From Burkholderia contaminans (lineage in GTDB: Bacteria > Pseudomonadota > Gammaproteobacteria > Burkholderiales > Burkholderiaceae), in the NCBI RefSeq assembly GCF_029633825.1, contig NZ_CP090641.1, positions 1,860,001 through 1,924,000 on the forward strand: a DNA stretch of 64,000 bases, written 5' to 3'. The translations under genes were made by a program, and so were the position numbers. Positions 17,074-25,697 of this stretch are shown piece after piece (the stretch's first letter is position 1; every line of letters starts with the position of its first letter). Below the pieces are notes generated by a model that had not been told where the DNA came from, ran no database searches, and saw nothing but the letters and a program-made list of their open reading frames with translations.

Positions 17074-18432
17074 TCAGTGCAGCTTGATCGACGGCTGGTT
17101 GCGGCTTTGCAGCCAGTGGCTCAACGACTGGAACAGCGCGCGCTTCACGCCGACCACGCTGAACAGGTGCTTGCGATACAGGAACTTGTACAGTCCGATC
17201 GCGGCCAGCCCGTCGACGATCAGCGAGCGCGAACGCACGCTGATGTCGGCCTGGTACACGGCGCCCGCATGCCCGAGCGACACGACGGTGCCCGCATCGC
17301 GGAATGTGAAGCCGTCCACCGGCTTGCCGGCGATGCGCCGCGCGAACGCGTTGACCAGGTACACGGCCTGCTGATGAGCGACCTGCGCGCGCGGCGGCAG
17401 GAAGCCGTTCGCGCCGCCCGTCGGGCAGGCGGCACAGTCGCCGAACGCATACACGTGCGGGTCGTCCGGCGTCTGCAGCGTATCGGTCACGATCACCTGG
17501 TTCGAGCGGTTGAGCGCGATGTCGCCGATCTGTCGCAGGAACGCGGGGCCGGCCACACCGGCCGCCCAGATCGTGATGTCGCTCGCGAGCCGCTCGCCGG
17601 TCGAGGTCGTCACGGCATCCGCGCCGACTTCCGCCACGCGGGTATCGGTCAGCACGTCGACGTTCAGCGCGCGAAGCTGCGCGTGCATCTTGCCGGACAG
17701 CCGCGCGTCGAGCGCCGGCAGGATGCGCGGGCCGCCTTCGATCAACCGGATGTGCACGTCGCGTGCGGACACCAGCGCCTTGAAGCGGTACGTCGTCAGT
17801 TGCTGGATCGCATCCCGCAATGCCGCTGCCAGCTCGACGCCCGTCGCGCCCGCACCGATCACGTTGATGCAGATCGGCGCTGCGCGCCGCGCGGGCTGCT
17901 GTTCGGCCTGGTGATTCGCCTTCGTGCAGGCCGCGAGGAACTTCCGGCGGAAATCCTCGGCCTGGTCGAGGTTTTCGAGCGGCAGCGCGTGGCGTTCCGC
18001 ACCCGGCACATTGAAGAAGTTCGTCACGCTGCCGACGGCGAGCACGAGATCGTCGTAGCCGAGCTCGCGCTGCGGGAGGATTTCCGTGCCGTCCGCGTCC
18101 TGCACGGCCGCAATCGTTGCCGTGCGTGCTGCGCGGTCGACCTGTTGCAGCGCGCCCTGCACGAAGCGGAAACCGTGGCGCTTCGCTTGCGCCGCGTATT
18201 CGATCGTGTGCGAGGCCGGGTCGCGATGGCCCGAGGCGGCTTCGTGCAGCAGCGGCTTCCAGAAGTGCGTCGGATAGCGGTCGACGAGCACGACTTCGGC
18301 TTGCCCGCGGCGTCCGACCGTATCGCCGAGACGCGTGGCGAGGTGCAGGCCGCCGGCGCCGCCGCCGACGATCACGATGCGCGGCAGGCGCGGAGCGCGG
18401 TCCGTTGCAAGGTTGGGCGTGGTGTTGTCCAT
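17074..18432 (-). CDS. ndh: Type II NADH dehydrogenase (NDH-2), FAD-dependent
   Basis: A 452-residue single-subunit NADH:quinone oxidoreductase. The N-terminal FAD site is IVIVGGGAGGLHLATRL and the NADH site is INVIGAGATGVELAAAL. Between them lie DRYPTHFWKPLLHEAASG and LVLAVGSVTNFFNVPG. The FAD-closing VYAFGDCAACP and quinone-side PPRAQVAHQQAVYL follow, with a C-terminal amphipathic region (LIVDGLAAIGLYKFLYRKHLFSVVG) for membrane docking. It passes electrons to quinone without proton pumping. The start MDNTTPNL has GGGAG in place upstream. It is divergent from a LysR gene and ends in a strong terminator, so it is monocistronic. Confidence 0.93.
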   Translation of the reverse strand: MDNTTPNLATDRAPRLPRIVIVGGGAGGLHLATRLGDTVGRRGQAEVVLVDRYPTHFWKPLLHEAASGHRDPASHTIEYAAQAKRHGFRFVQGALQQVDRAARTATIAAVQDADGTEILPQRELGYDDLVLAVGSVTNFFNVPGAERHALPLENLDQAEDFRRKFLAACTKANHQAEQQPARRAAPICINVIGAGATGVELAAALRDAIQQLTTYRFKALVSARDVHIRLIEGGPRILPALDARLSGKMHAQLRALNVDVLTDTRVAEVGADAVTTSTGERLASDITIWAAGVAGPAFLRQIGDIALNRSNQVIVTDTLQTPDDPHVYAFGDCAACPTGGANGFLPPRAQVAHQQAVYLVNAFARRIAGKPVDGFTFRDAGTVVSLGHAGAVYQADISVRSRSLIVDGLAAIGLYKFLYRKHLFSVVGVKRALFQSLSHWLQSRNQPSIKLH

Positions 18433-18532
18433 GTTGGGCTCCCGCTGAATGACGATTCGGATGACATTGCTCAAGAACCGACGATATAGTTTTGAACCTA
18501 CATGAACAATTTAATGTTTATAAGCGACTCAT

Positions 18533-19486
18533 ATGTATTCACTTATAGGAAAGACCGCCACGTTCCGGCAGCTGAAGGCGCTGGACATGATTGCGCGGCT
18601 CGGCAGCGTGTCGCGGGCGGCCGAGGAACTGAACCTGACGCAGCCGGCCGTGTCGCTGCAGGTGCGCCTGCTCGAGGAGGCGGTGGGCGCCGCATTGCTG
18701 CAGCGGGTGGGGCGCGGCGTGCAGCTGACCGCGGCCGGCGAGATCGTGTCGCGCTATGCGCGCGAGATCCTGCATCTGTGGAGCGAGGCCGGTGACGAAG
18801 TGGCCGCGCTGACGGGCGATCTCGGCGGCACGCTACGGATCGGCGCGATCACGACGGCCGAGTACCTGATTCCGCCGCTGCTCGTGAAATTCACCGCCAC
18901 GCGTCCGCATGTGAAGACTTATTTCAAGGTTGGCAATCGCGACGACATCATCCGCATGCTCGCCACCCATGAAATCGATCTCGCGGTGATGGGCAGCGCG
19001 CCGAAGGAACTGCGCACGCATGTGGTCGAGTTCGCGAAGCATCCGATGGTGTTCGTCGCGGCGCCCGGCCATCCGCTGATGCAGCGCAAGCGCGTCGCGC
19101 TGAAGGATCTCGAATCCGCACACCTGCTCGTGCGCGAACGCGGCGCGGGCACGCGCTCGACCGTCGAGAGCCTGTTCAAGAACGCGGGTTACCGGTTCCA
19201 TGTGGGCTCCGAACTGTCGAGCAACGAGGCGATCAAGCAGATGGCCGAAGCGGGGCTCGGCGTGGCGTTCCTGTCGTTGCACGCGTGTGCACTCGAGCTG
19301 CGCACCGGGCTGCTCGGGCAACTGCCGTTCCCCGGCAACCCGATCGAGCGCGAATGGTATGTGGTCACGCTCGCCGACCGGCGCATTTCGCAGGTCACGG
19401 GGTTGTTCCGCGATTTCCTGATCAAGCAGGGCGCGCCGGTGATCGACGGCGCGACGGTGGCGCCGCATGAGCGGCGGCGCAAGTAG
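18533..19486 (+). CDS. LysR-family regulator, CbbR-like type
   Basis: A 317-residue LysR protein: HTH FRQLKALDMIARLGSVSRAAEELNLTQPAVSLQVRLLEE at residues ~11-50, and a substrate-binding domain with LRIGAITTAEYLIPPLL, MLATHEIDLAVMG and MAEAGLGVAFLSLHAC. This profile is close to the CbbR/CysB-like branch. No ribosome site is visible before ATG 18533, so translation may be leaderless. A TATAAG/CTTATA inverted repeat straddles the start codon. It is divergent from ndh and may regulate it. Confidence 0.9.
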   Translation: MYSLIGKTATFRQLKALDMIARLGSVSRAAEELNLTQPAVSLQVRLLEEAVGAALLQRVGRGVQLTAAGEIVSRYAREILHLWSEAGDEVAALTGDLGGTLRIGAITTAEYLIPPLLVKFTATRPHVKTYFKVGNRDDIIRMLATHEIDLAVMGSAPKELRTHVVEFAKHPMVFVAAPGHPLMQRKRVALKDLESAHLLVRERGAGTRSTVESLFKNAGYRFHVGSELSSNEAIKQMAEAGLGVAFLSLHACALELRTGLLGQLPFPGNPIEREWYVVTLADRRISQVTGLFRDFLIKQGAPVIDGATVAPHERRRK

Positions 19487-19507
19487 GCGGATGCGTCGGC
19501 CGGCCGG

Positions 19508-19711
19508 TCAGACGAGCCCGAAGTCGTCGTTGCTGTCGGGGATCGACGCGAGCAGCCGTTCGAGCCGGTGCCAGCCGACGATGCGCAGGCACCAGGCGGC
19601 GACGGTGGCGAAGGCGGTGCGATCGTTGCGGGGGCCGGATGAAGGGCGACTGGCGGCGGAAGGCGAGCGCGCGGTGAACGCTGCGCGTTGCGCAAGGCAC
19701 TGATGGGGCAT
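19508..19711 (-). CDS. Small DUF1127-like protein, 67 aa
   Basis: A short ORF starting MPHQCLAQRAAF with GGAG eight bases upstream. The C-terminal half (FATVAAWCLRIVGWHRLERLLASIPDSNDDFGLV) follows the pattern of DUF1127/YjiS-type small proteins, which end in an arginine-rich helix and an L-x-D-x-x-L-x-D-I/F-G-L motif. Functions in that family are mostly unknown, with some RNA-binding and phosphate/carbon roles reported. The match is by pattern only. It is divergent from the AraC gene at 19906. Confidence 0.5.
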   Translation of the reverse strand: MPHQCLAQRAAFTARSPSAASRPSSGPRNDRTAFATVAAWCLRIVGWHRLERLLASIPDSNDDFGLV

Positions 19712-19905
19712 GACGGTCTCCGTAGGTGTCGGATGGGGCCATCGTAAGCGGCGCGGCGCCCGCCGGCGCACACGCAAGGATGGCCATGAGCAGGAACGGA
19801 TGATCTTTTTCTGCTCGACCCGGGCGCGTTGCCGGCAGGCCCGGCAGACCGCCCGAAAACGCGTCACAATGCGCGTTCGACATCCCGATCCACTGGAGGA
19901 AGGCC

Positions 19906-20823
19906 ATGAGCGATGCGATTCTCGCGGCGCCGACGGACAACGGCGTCCCGGTCAGCCTGCGCTCGAGCCGCGGGCTCGGCTGGCAGGGCTTCGGTGCGTC
20001 GCTGCTGGAAATCCGCGCAGGCACCTACCGGATTCCGGCGGCCGACCATCACCGGATCGGCGTGCATATCGGGTCGCCTGTTCGCGCGGATTGCGTGTGC
20101 GACGGCGTGCGCGTGTCGCGCATCCAGGCGCATGGCGACGTCGACGTGATTCCGGCCGGCTTGCCCGGCCAGTGGACCGACAGCGCCGACTGCCGGATTC
20201 TCCATATCGCGCTCAGCGATACGTTCGTGCGGCGGACCGTCGAACAGCTCGAACTGAAGCCGTCGCAGGGGCAGATTCGCCGCCGGCTGCAGGTGCGTGA
20301 CCCGCGCCTGCAGCACATCGCGTGGGCGATGGCCGCCGAACTCGAAGCGGACGACGCGTCGGATCCGCTCTACGCGGAAAGCCTGTGCACGGCGCTCGTC
20401 GCGCGGCTGGTCGACGGCCGGCCGGCGTTCCGCGAACGCCGCCGCACGCTCGCGCCGAAGGCGGCCGCGCGCGTGATCGACTATGTCGAAGCGAACCTCG
20501 ACCGGCGCATGACGCTCGCCGAACTCGCGGCGCTCGTGTCGATCAGCGTGCCGCATTTCAAGGTGCTGTTCCGCGAAACGCTCGGGATGCCGGTGCACCA
20601 GTACGTCGTGCGGCGCCGGGTCGAGCGCGCGAAGGCGCTGCTGCTCGAAGGCCGGCTCAGCATCAGCCAGATCGCGCTCGAAGCCGGGTTTGCCCACCAG
20701 AGCCACATGGCGAACTGGATGAATCGCGTGCTCGGTGCGACGCCGACCGAGATTGCGCGGTCGGGGGCGCGGGGCGGGCTGCGGCTCGCGTATGACGGCG
20801 AGGGGAGCGGGAGTGACGCGTAG
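19906..20823 (+). CDS. AraC-family transcriptional regulator
   Basis: A 305-residue protein. The N-terminal cupin-like sensor spans ~150 residues (IRAGTYRIPAADHHRIGVHIG; DVDVIPAGLPGQW), and the C-terminal DNA-binding domain has both HTHs (MTLAELAALVSISVPHFKVLFRETLGMPVHQYVVRRRVERAKALL; SISQIALEAGFAHQSHMANWMNRVLGATPTEI). A strong GGAGGAAG precedes the ATG. The next gene on the strand encodes an NmrA-type protein 263 bp downstream, a plausible target. Confidence 0.92.
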   Translation: MSDAILAAPTDNGVPVSLRSSRGLGWQGFGASLLEIRAGTYRIPAADHHRIGVHIGSPVRADCVCDGVRVSRIQAHGDVDVIPAGLPGQWTDSADCRILHIALSDTFVRRTVEQLELKPSQGQIRRRLQVRDPRLQHIAWAMAAELEADDASDPLYAESLCTALVARLVDGRPAFRERRRTLAPKAAARVIDYVEANLDRRMTLAELAALVSISVPHFKVLFRETLGMPVHQYVVRRRVERAKALLLEGRLSISQIALEAGFAHQSHMANWMNRVLGATPTEIARSGARGGLRLAYDGEGSGSDA

Positions 20824-21086
20824 CGGAGCGATGGCACCGCGCCGGATATGAGTCGTCGCGTCAGATCCCGAGGCAATTGTTCAACAGGACGTTGGACAAC
20901 TGCCGCCTGCGCTCCTGGCAAGAGGCGGACCGTACGATTCGAAGCGCCTGGCGAGGCAGCGGGCAACGCGCACCGCAGCCGCCAGCCAATCCGTCATCCT
21001 TTCCTGCTGTATTCATCCCTCCGTGCGCGCCGTTCCCTTCGCGCAAACCGACAATCACCGCACCTTCATCCCCTCAGGAGCGAATC

Positions 21087-21974
21087 GTGTTCGTGATCTT
21101 CGGTGCATCCGGCAACGTCGGCCAGTCGACCGTGACGGCCTTGCGCAACGCCGGCCATCCCGTGCGCGCGGTATTGCGCGACGCACGCCATCGTGAACGT
21201 TTCGCGCAGCTTGGCTGCGAGGTCGTGATCGCCGAGTTGACGGACGCGAACGCGGTCGCCGCTGCAATCGACGGTGCACAGGCCGTGCAGATCCTGTGCC
21301 CGGTGCCCGTCGCCGATCCCGATCCGGCGGCGACGATGACACGGACGATCGACGTCGCGACGGCCGCGCTCGCCGCCAACCCGCCGCCGGTGCTGCTCGC
21401 GCTGTCGGACTACGGTGCGGAGCGCGACGGCAATACGGGCATCACGCGTCTGTTTCATCACTTCGAGGAGCAACTGAAGACGATCCCGACGCACGTGACG
21501 CTGCTGCGTTCGGCCGAGCATCTTCAGAACTGGACACGCATCCTGCCGGTCGCGCTCGGCACCGGCGTGCTGCCGAGCTTTCACCATCCGGTCGGCAAGG
21601 TGTTCCCGACGGTCTGGGCGCCCGATGTGGGCGTCGTCGCGGCGCGGCTGCTGCTCGATGCGCCCGAAGGCGGCAACGGGCCGCGCATCGTCAGTATTGA
21701 AGGGCCGCGGCGCGTGAGCGTGACGGCGATTGCCGATACGCTTGGCGCGGCGGCCGGCCGGGCAATCGTCGCGCATGAACTGCCGCGCGATACCTGGGCC
21801 GCGACGCTGCTGCGCGCGGGCCTCAGCGAACGTCATGCGCAGTTGATCGTCGATCTCTACGACGTGCACAACGCCGGGCAGATCGACGTCGAGGAGGGCG
21901 TGTCGGAACGGCTTTACGGGACGACGACGCTGACCGATGCGCTCGCGCAACTGGTGCGCCAGCACGCGCGGTAA
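21087..21974 (+). CDS. NmrA-type NAD(P)-binding protein
   Basis: A 295-residue atypical short-chain dehydrogenase of the NmrA/HSCARG group: N-terminal Rossmann loop FVIFGASGNVGQSTVTAL, then VRAVLRDARHRERFAQLGCEVVIAEL, VLLALSDYGAERDG, and VTLLRSAEHLQNW in place of the YxxxK catalytic pair. Such proteins act as redox sensors or quinone reductase-like enzymes. GTG 21087 is chosen because AGGAG is six bases upstream and the glycine motif begins at residue 5; the long upstream extension of the open frame is not family-like. Confidence 0.88.
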   Translation: MFVIFGASGNVGQSTVTALRNAGHPVRAVLRDARHRERFAQLGCEVVIAELTDANAVAAAIDGAQAVQILCPVPVADPDPAATMTRTIDVATAALAANPPPVLLALSDYGAERDGNTGITRLFHHFEEQLKTIPTHVTLLRSAEHLQNWTRILPVALGTGVLPSFHHPVGKVFPTVWAPDVGVVAARLLLDAPEGGNGPRIVSIEGPRRVSVTAIADTLGAAAGRAIVAHELPRDTWAATLLRAGLSERHAQLIVDLYDVHNAGQIDVEEGVSERLYGTTTLTDALAQLVRQHAR

Positions 21975-21999
21975 CAGCGGTGGCGACGCGCGTTGCCGA

Positions 22000-23202
22000 T
22001 CACGCCCGCCGCCGCACCTTGTTCAGTACCGCATACGAAAGCGACCCGATCACGATCCCCCAGAACGCGGAGCCGAGCCCGAGCCACGTCATGCCCGACG
22101 CGGTGGCGAGGAACGTGATCAGCGATGCTTCGCGGTGGTTTTCGTCGTCGAAGATCCCGTGCACGTTCGCGCCGATCGCACCGATCAGCGCGAGCCCCGC
22201 GAGGATCGCGACGAATGCCTTCGGCAGCGCGAAGAACACCGTGACGATCGTGCCAGCGAAGAGCCCGCCGATCAGGTAGATCGCCCCGTTGGCGAGCCCG
22301 GCGATGTAGCGCCGGTCCGGATCCTCGTGCGCGTCCTTGCCGGTGCAGAGCGCGGCCGTGATCGCCGCGACGACGATCGTGATCCCGCCGAAGCACGCAA
22401 CCACGAGCGACATCACGCTGGTCGCCGTGATGATCGGCCGCGCGGGCGTGTGATAGCCGGACACGCGCAGGATCGTCATGCCCGGCAGGAACTGGCCGGT
22501 GAGGCTGACGACGACGAGCGGCAATGCGAGGCTGAGCGTCGTACCGAGGGTCCATTCGGGCGCGATGAAGACCGGATGCGCGATGCTCGGCGACACGTTG
22601 CCGAGATGTGTCATCCCGAGCAGCGTCGCGAGCGCGGCGCCCGTCAGCAGCACGAGCACGATGCTGTAGCGCGGCAGCAGCCGCTTGAAGATCACGTAGG
22701 ACGCGATCATCCCGAACGCGAGCGCGGGGTGCTCCGACGCGGCGGCGAATGCATGCGTGCCGAACGGCAGCAGGATGCCGGCCATCATCCCGCACGCGAT
22801 GCCGCGCGGAATGTGGCGCACGAGCCGGTCGAAATAGCCGGTCACGCCGACCAGCAGGATGATCAGCGCGGCCGTGATATAGGCGCCCACGGCCTGGTTG
22901 AGCGTCAGTTGCGGAAACAGGCCGACGAGCAGCGCGGTGCCGGGCGCAGACCACGCGGTGATGACCGGCACTTTCAGCTTCCAGCTCGCGAACAGGCCCG
23001 AGACGCCCGCGCCGATCGAGATCGCCCAGACCCACGACGACACCATCGCATTCGACGCATGGGCTGCCTGCGCAGCCTGGAAGAAGATCGCGAGCGGGCC
23101 CGCGTAGGAAATCAGCACCGCGAGAAAGCCCGCGGTAATCGCGGAAACGGACCAGTCGTTGCCGATCGCGCGGATTGCGCCGGGCGGGGTGTTCGGTTGC
23201 AT
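22000..23202 (-). CDS. benE: Benzoate/H+ symporter BenE family
   Basis: A 400-residue protein made almost entirely of hydrophobic helices (about twelve), with BenE signatures: WSVSAITAGFLAVLISYAGPLAIFFQAAQAA, VPVITAWSAPGTALL, HIPRGIACGMMAGILLPFG, VSLTGQFLPGMTILRVSGYHTPARP and CFGGITIVVAAITAALCTG. It should import benzoate or a related aromatic acid. No benABCD genes are in the window, so it is a stand-alone transporter here. Inverted repeats at 23286-23310 and 23325-23340 lie in its upstream region. It follows the desaturase gene by 185 bp on the same strand. Confidence 0.92.
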   Translation of the reverse strand: MQPNTPPGAIRAIGNDWSVSAITAGFLAVLISYAGPLAIFFQAAQAAHASNAMVSSWVWAISIGAGVSGLFASWKLKVPVITAWSAPGTALLVGLFPQLTLNQAVGAYITAALIILLVGVTGYFDRLVRHIPRGIACGMMAGILLPFGTHAFAAASEHPALAFGMIASYVIFKRLLPRYSIVLVLLTGAALATLLGMTHLGNVSPSIAHPVFIAPEWTLGTTLSLALPLVVVSLTGQFLPGMTILRVSGYHTPARPIITATSVMSLVVACFGGITIVVAAITAALCTGKDAHEDPDRRYIAGLANGAIYLIGGLFAGTIVTVFFALPKAFVAILAGLALIGAIGANVHGIFDDENHREASLITFLATASGMTWLGLGSAFWGIVIGSLSYAVLNKVRRRA

Positions 23203-23285
23203 CGTCGTGGGGGCGTGCGGCGCGCGGCCGGGAGCAGAGCCGGGGCGAATGATTGTTGGAAGCCCCGGACGAGCCGTCATTCTGG

Positions 23286-23340
23286 GCATTGCCGGCGCAA
23301 TTGGCAATGCGCGGGTGGAGGGTAGAAATGTCGGCATTTC
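23286..23340 (-). promoter_or_regulatory. Two inverted repeats upstream of benE
   Basis: GCATTGCC (23286-23293) pairs with GGCAATGC (23303-23310), and GAAATG (23325-23330) with CATTTC (23335-23340). They lie 84-138 bp before the benE start and could be operator sites. No regulator is identified, and such short repeats are not rare. Confidence 0.3.
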
Positions 23341-23387
23341 GTAAGAAATGCGCGGCTGGGCGGACGAATCGTTGGCCCAGCCGAACG

Positions 23388-24413
23388 TCACGTACTGATC
23401 TGCAACACCTTGTCGACCACCGCCACCTTCACACCGCTTCCCGTCGACAACGACGCCGTGCCTTGATCGAACGGGTGCACGGGCGTATCGGTCGGCGTCC
23501 ACGCATGGCGCGCGAGCAGTTCGCGATACCCGCCGCGAATCACGAAGCCGCCGCACTTCCGCGCATACGCGTCGCGGCGCATCCGGTACGCGCGCGGCAG
23601 GTCGTACCACGGCAGCTTCGGCAGGTCGTGATGGACGAGGTGATAGTTGTTGTTCAGGTACAGCAGCCGCATCGCGAAGCCGGCTTCATTGATCGCAATG
23701 CGCGCCTTCGGATGCGGCGCGGCGCGGTGCTCGTACAGCGAGCGGATCATCGCGATCGACAGCGCGGGCCACGTGATCACGAGCAGGTAATACCACCACG
23801 GCACGCCGATCGCCCATTGCAGCCACGCGAGCAGCGCAACCACGCAGGCGCTATGCATCGCCCACATCGGCAGATAGCGGAAGTCGCCGCGACGCAATGC
23901 GGCGAAAGCGTCGATGCACATCGCAAAGATGCTCAGCGGCGGCCCGGCGACGAATCGTCCGATGAAGGTCTTGCGGGCGACCGTCAGTACGCGGCGCCAG
24001 CGCGGCAGCTGCTCCCAGCGTTCACGCGTGACGTAGTTCGTTTCGGGGTCGACGCCCGGCACGGTCAGGTCTTCGTCGCGGTGATGGTCGAGATGCGTGT
24101 CGCGATACAGCGTATACGGATACCAGACCGTCAGCGGCGGATAACCTAGCAGCTTGTTCACGAGGGCGGAGCGTGTCGGGTGGCCGTGCAGCAGCTCGTG
24201 CTGCAGCGACAGGTGCCATGCGCCGAGCAGGATCAGCGGCGGCGTCGCGGCCGCGAGCGACAGTGTGCCGCCGCGCACGAGCAGCAGCACGGCGAGCCAG
24301 CCGCCGTAGATCGCGACGATCAGCAGCCAGGTTGGCCACTCGGTGCGGGCGGTGAAGCGGGTGTCGAGCGCGGCGATCGCACGCGCGTGGTCGACGTCGA
24401 AGTATTCGGCCAT
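23388..24413 (-). CDS. Membrane fatty acid desaturase
   Basis: A 341-residue protein with the three histidine boxes of membrane desaturases: HELLHGH (~residue 73), HLDHHRD (~residue 108) and HLVHHDLP (~residue 260). Hydrophobic helices lie around residues 28-50, 55-70 and 185-230. It should introduce a double bond into a lipid acyl chain (or hydroxylate it) using O2. The start MAEYFDVDHARA is preferred over the upstream open frame. It is divergent, with 299 bp between starts, from the phosphonate-binding-like gene. Confidence 0.9.
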   Translation of the reverse strand: MAEYFDVDHARAIAALDTRFTARTEWPTWLLIVAIYGGWLAVLLLVRGGTLSLAAATPPLILLGAWHLSLQHELLHGHPTRSALVNKLLGYPPLTVWYPYTLYRDTHLDHHRDEDLTVPGVDPETNYVTRERWEQLPRWRRVLTVARKTFIGRFVAGPPLSIFAMCIDAFAALRRGDFRYLPMWAMHSACVVALLAWLQWAIGVPWWYYLLVITWPALSIAMIRSLYEHRAAPHPKARIAINEAGFAMRLLYLNNNYHLVHHDLPKLPWYDLPRAYRMRRDAYARKCGGFVIRGGYRELLARHAWTPTDTPVHPFDQGTASLSTGSGVKVAVVDKVLQIST

Positions 24414-24712
24414 GGCGTTGAGGCGGATTGAACGGGCAGTGCGGGGAACGAGCGGTTGAACCGGTGCGCTCGGCCCGGGTGCGCAGGTGTCTCGCGGATC
24501 ACGGTCGGCCTGTCCGTTATCGCGCGCAATGGCGATGCTCGGGCAGGCATCAGACGGTACCGGGATCGCACCGCCCGGCCAACCAATCGATTCGCATTTG
24601 CTTATCGCCGCGCGGCCGATAAGCTTTGGGCACGCGGCACCCCGTTCGGCCCCCGTTTTATCGGGATCGAACCGGGTTCCGCGGCGCGAGCGTCGATGCG
24701 TAGAATGCCCGC

Positions 24713-25537
24713 ATGAGCTCATGGATCGCCGCCCTGCCGATGTACAACGTGACGCCGCGCCACGATGCGCTGTGGCGCGCACTGCTGCGTGACGCGCTCG
24801 ATGCGTTCGCGAACGCGGGCGGGCCCGCCGATGTCACGCTTCCCGACGAGCCCTTCGCCGACTTGCACGCGCTGTGGCGGCGCGACGATCTGTTGCTGTC
24901 GCAGACCTGCGGCTACCCGTACCGGATGCTGGGCCTGCGCGATGTCGTGCGACTGATCGCGACACCCGTGTTCGATGCGCACGGTTGCCACGGCGCGCAC
25001 TACAGCAGCGTGCTGGTCGTGTCGTCACGCGCGCATGCGGGCGGCTCGACGACGCTCGCTGCATGCCGGGGGCTGCGGGCCGCATTCAACGGTGGCGATT
25101 CGCACAGCGGGATGAACGCGCTCCGGCACGCGGTCGCGCCGCATGCACGCGGCGGACGATTCTTCGGATCGGTTGCAGCGCTCGGCTCGCACCTGAACGT
25201 GCTGCGTGCGCTGGCTTCAGCGGAAGCCGATTGCGCGGCGATCGATTGCGTGACGTTCGCGTACGTGAGCGACGCGTTGCCCGAATTGCTGGACGACATC
25301 CGGATCGTCGGGATGACGGCCTCTGCGCCGGGATTACCGCTCATCGCATCGCGAACACTCGAAGATACACAGGTCGCTGCTTTGCGAGATGCGCTCGATC
25401 GCGCGGTGGCGACCGATGTGGAGCGGGCGCGCGTGCTGCGGCTGAAAGGATTCGAACGGCTGTCGCCGGATGACTATGAGGCGATTGCGCGGTTCGAGCG
25501 GGAGGCTGCTGCGCACGGGTATCCGGCGCTCGCGTAG
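24713..25537 (+). CDS. PhnD-like phosphate/phosphonate-binding protein without signal peptide
   Basis: A 274-residue protein that opens WIAALPMYNVTPRHDALWRALL and continues with LLLSQTCGYPYRM, RVVVSS-like lining strands and FNGGDSHSGMNALRHAVAP. This is the profile of PhnD-type periplasmic-binding proteins encoded in many proteobacteria. No signal peptide or lipobox is present, and no permease or ATPase gene is nearby. It may therefore be a cytoplasmic sensor-like binding protein rather than a transport component. Confidence 0.8.
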   Translation: MSSWIAALPMYNVTPRHDALWRALLRDALDAFANAGGPADVTLPDEPFADLHALWRRDDLLLSQTCGYPYRMLGLRDVVRLIATPVFDAHGCHGAHYSSVLVVSSRAHAGGSTTLAACRGLRAAFNGGDSHSGMNALRHAVAPHARGGRFFGSVAALGSHLNVLRALASAEADCAAIDCVTFAYVSDALPELLDDIRIVGMTASAPGLPLIASRTLEDTQVAALRDALDRAVATDVERARVLRLKGFERLSPDDYEAIARFEREAAAHGYPALA

Positions 25538-25697
25538 CAAGCAGGCGATGCGGGCGGCTTGACGGGGCGGCGGCCGATTGCCGAAAGAGGGGCAACGACC
25601 GCAGGTTGCACGGGGCGATGCAAAGTCACGGACAGATTCAGGTTCGGCTTGGGCGTCACGGCGCAGCGATGCCGCCGCGACGCCTCCACGTTACCGC

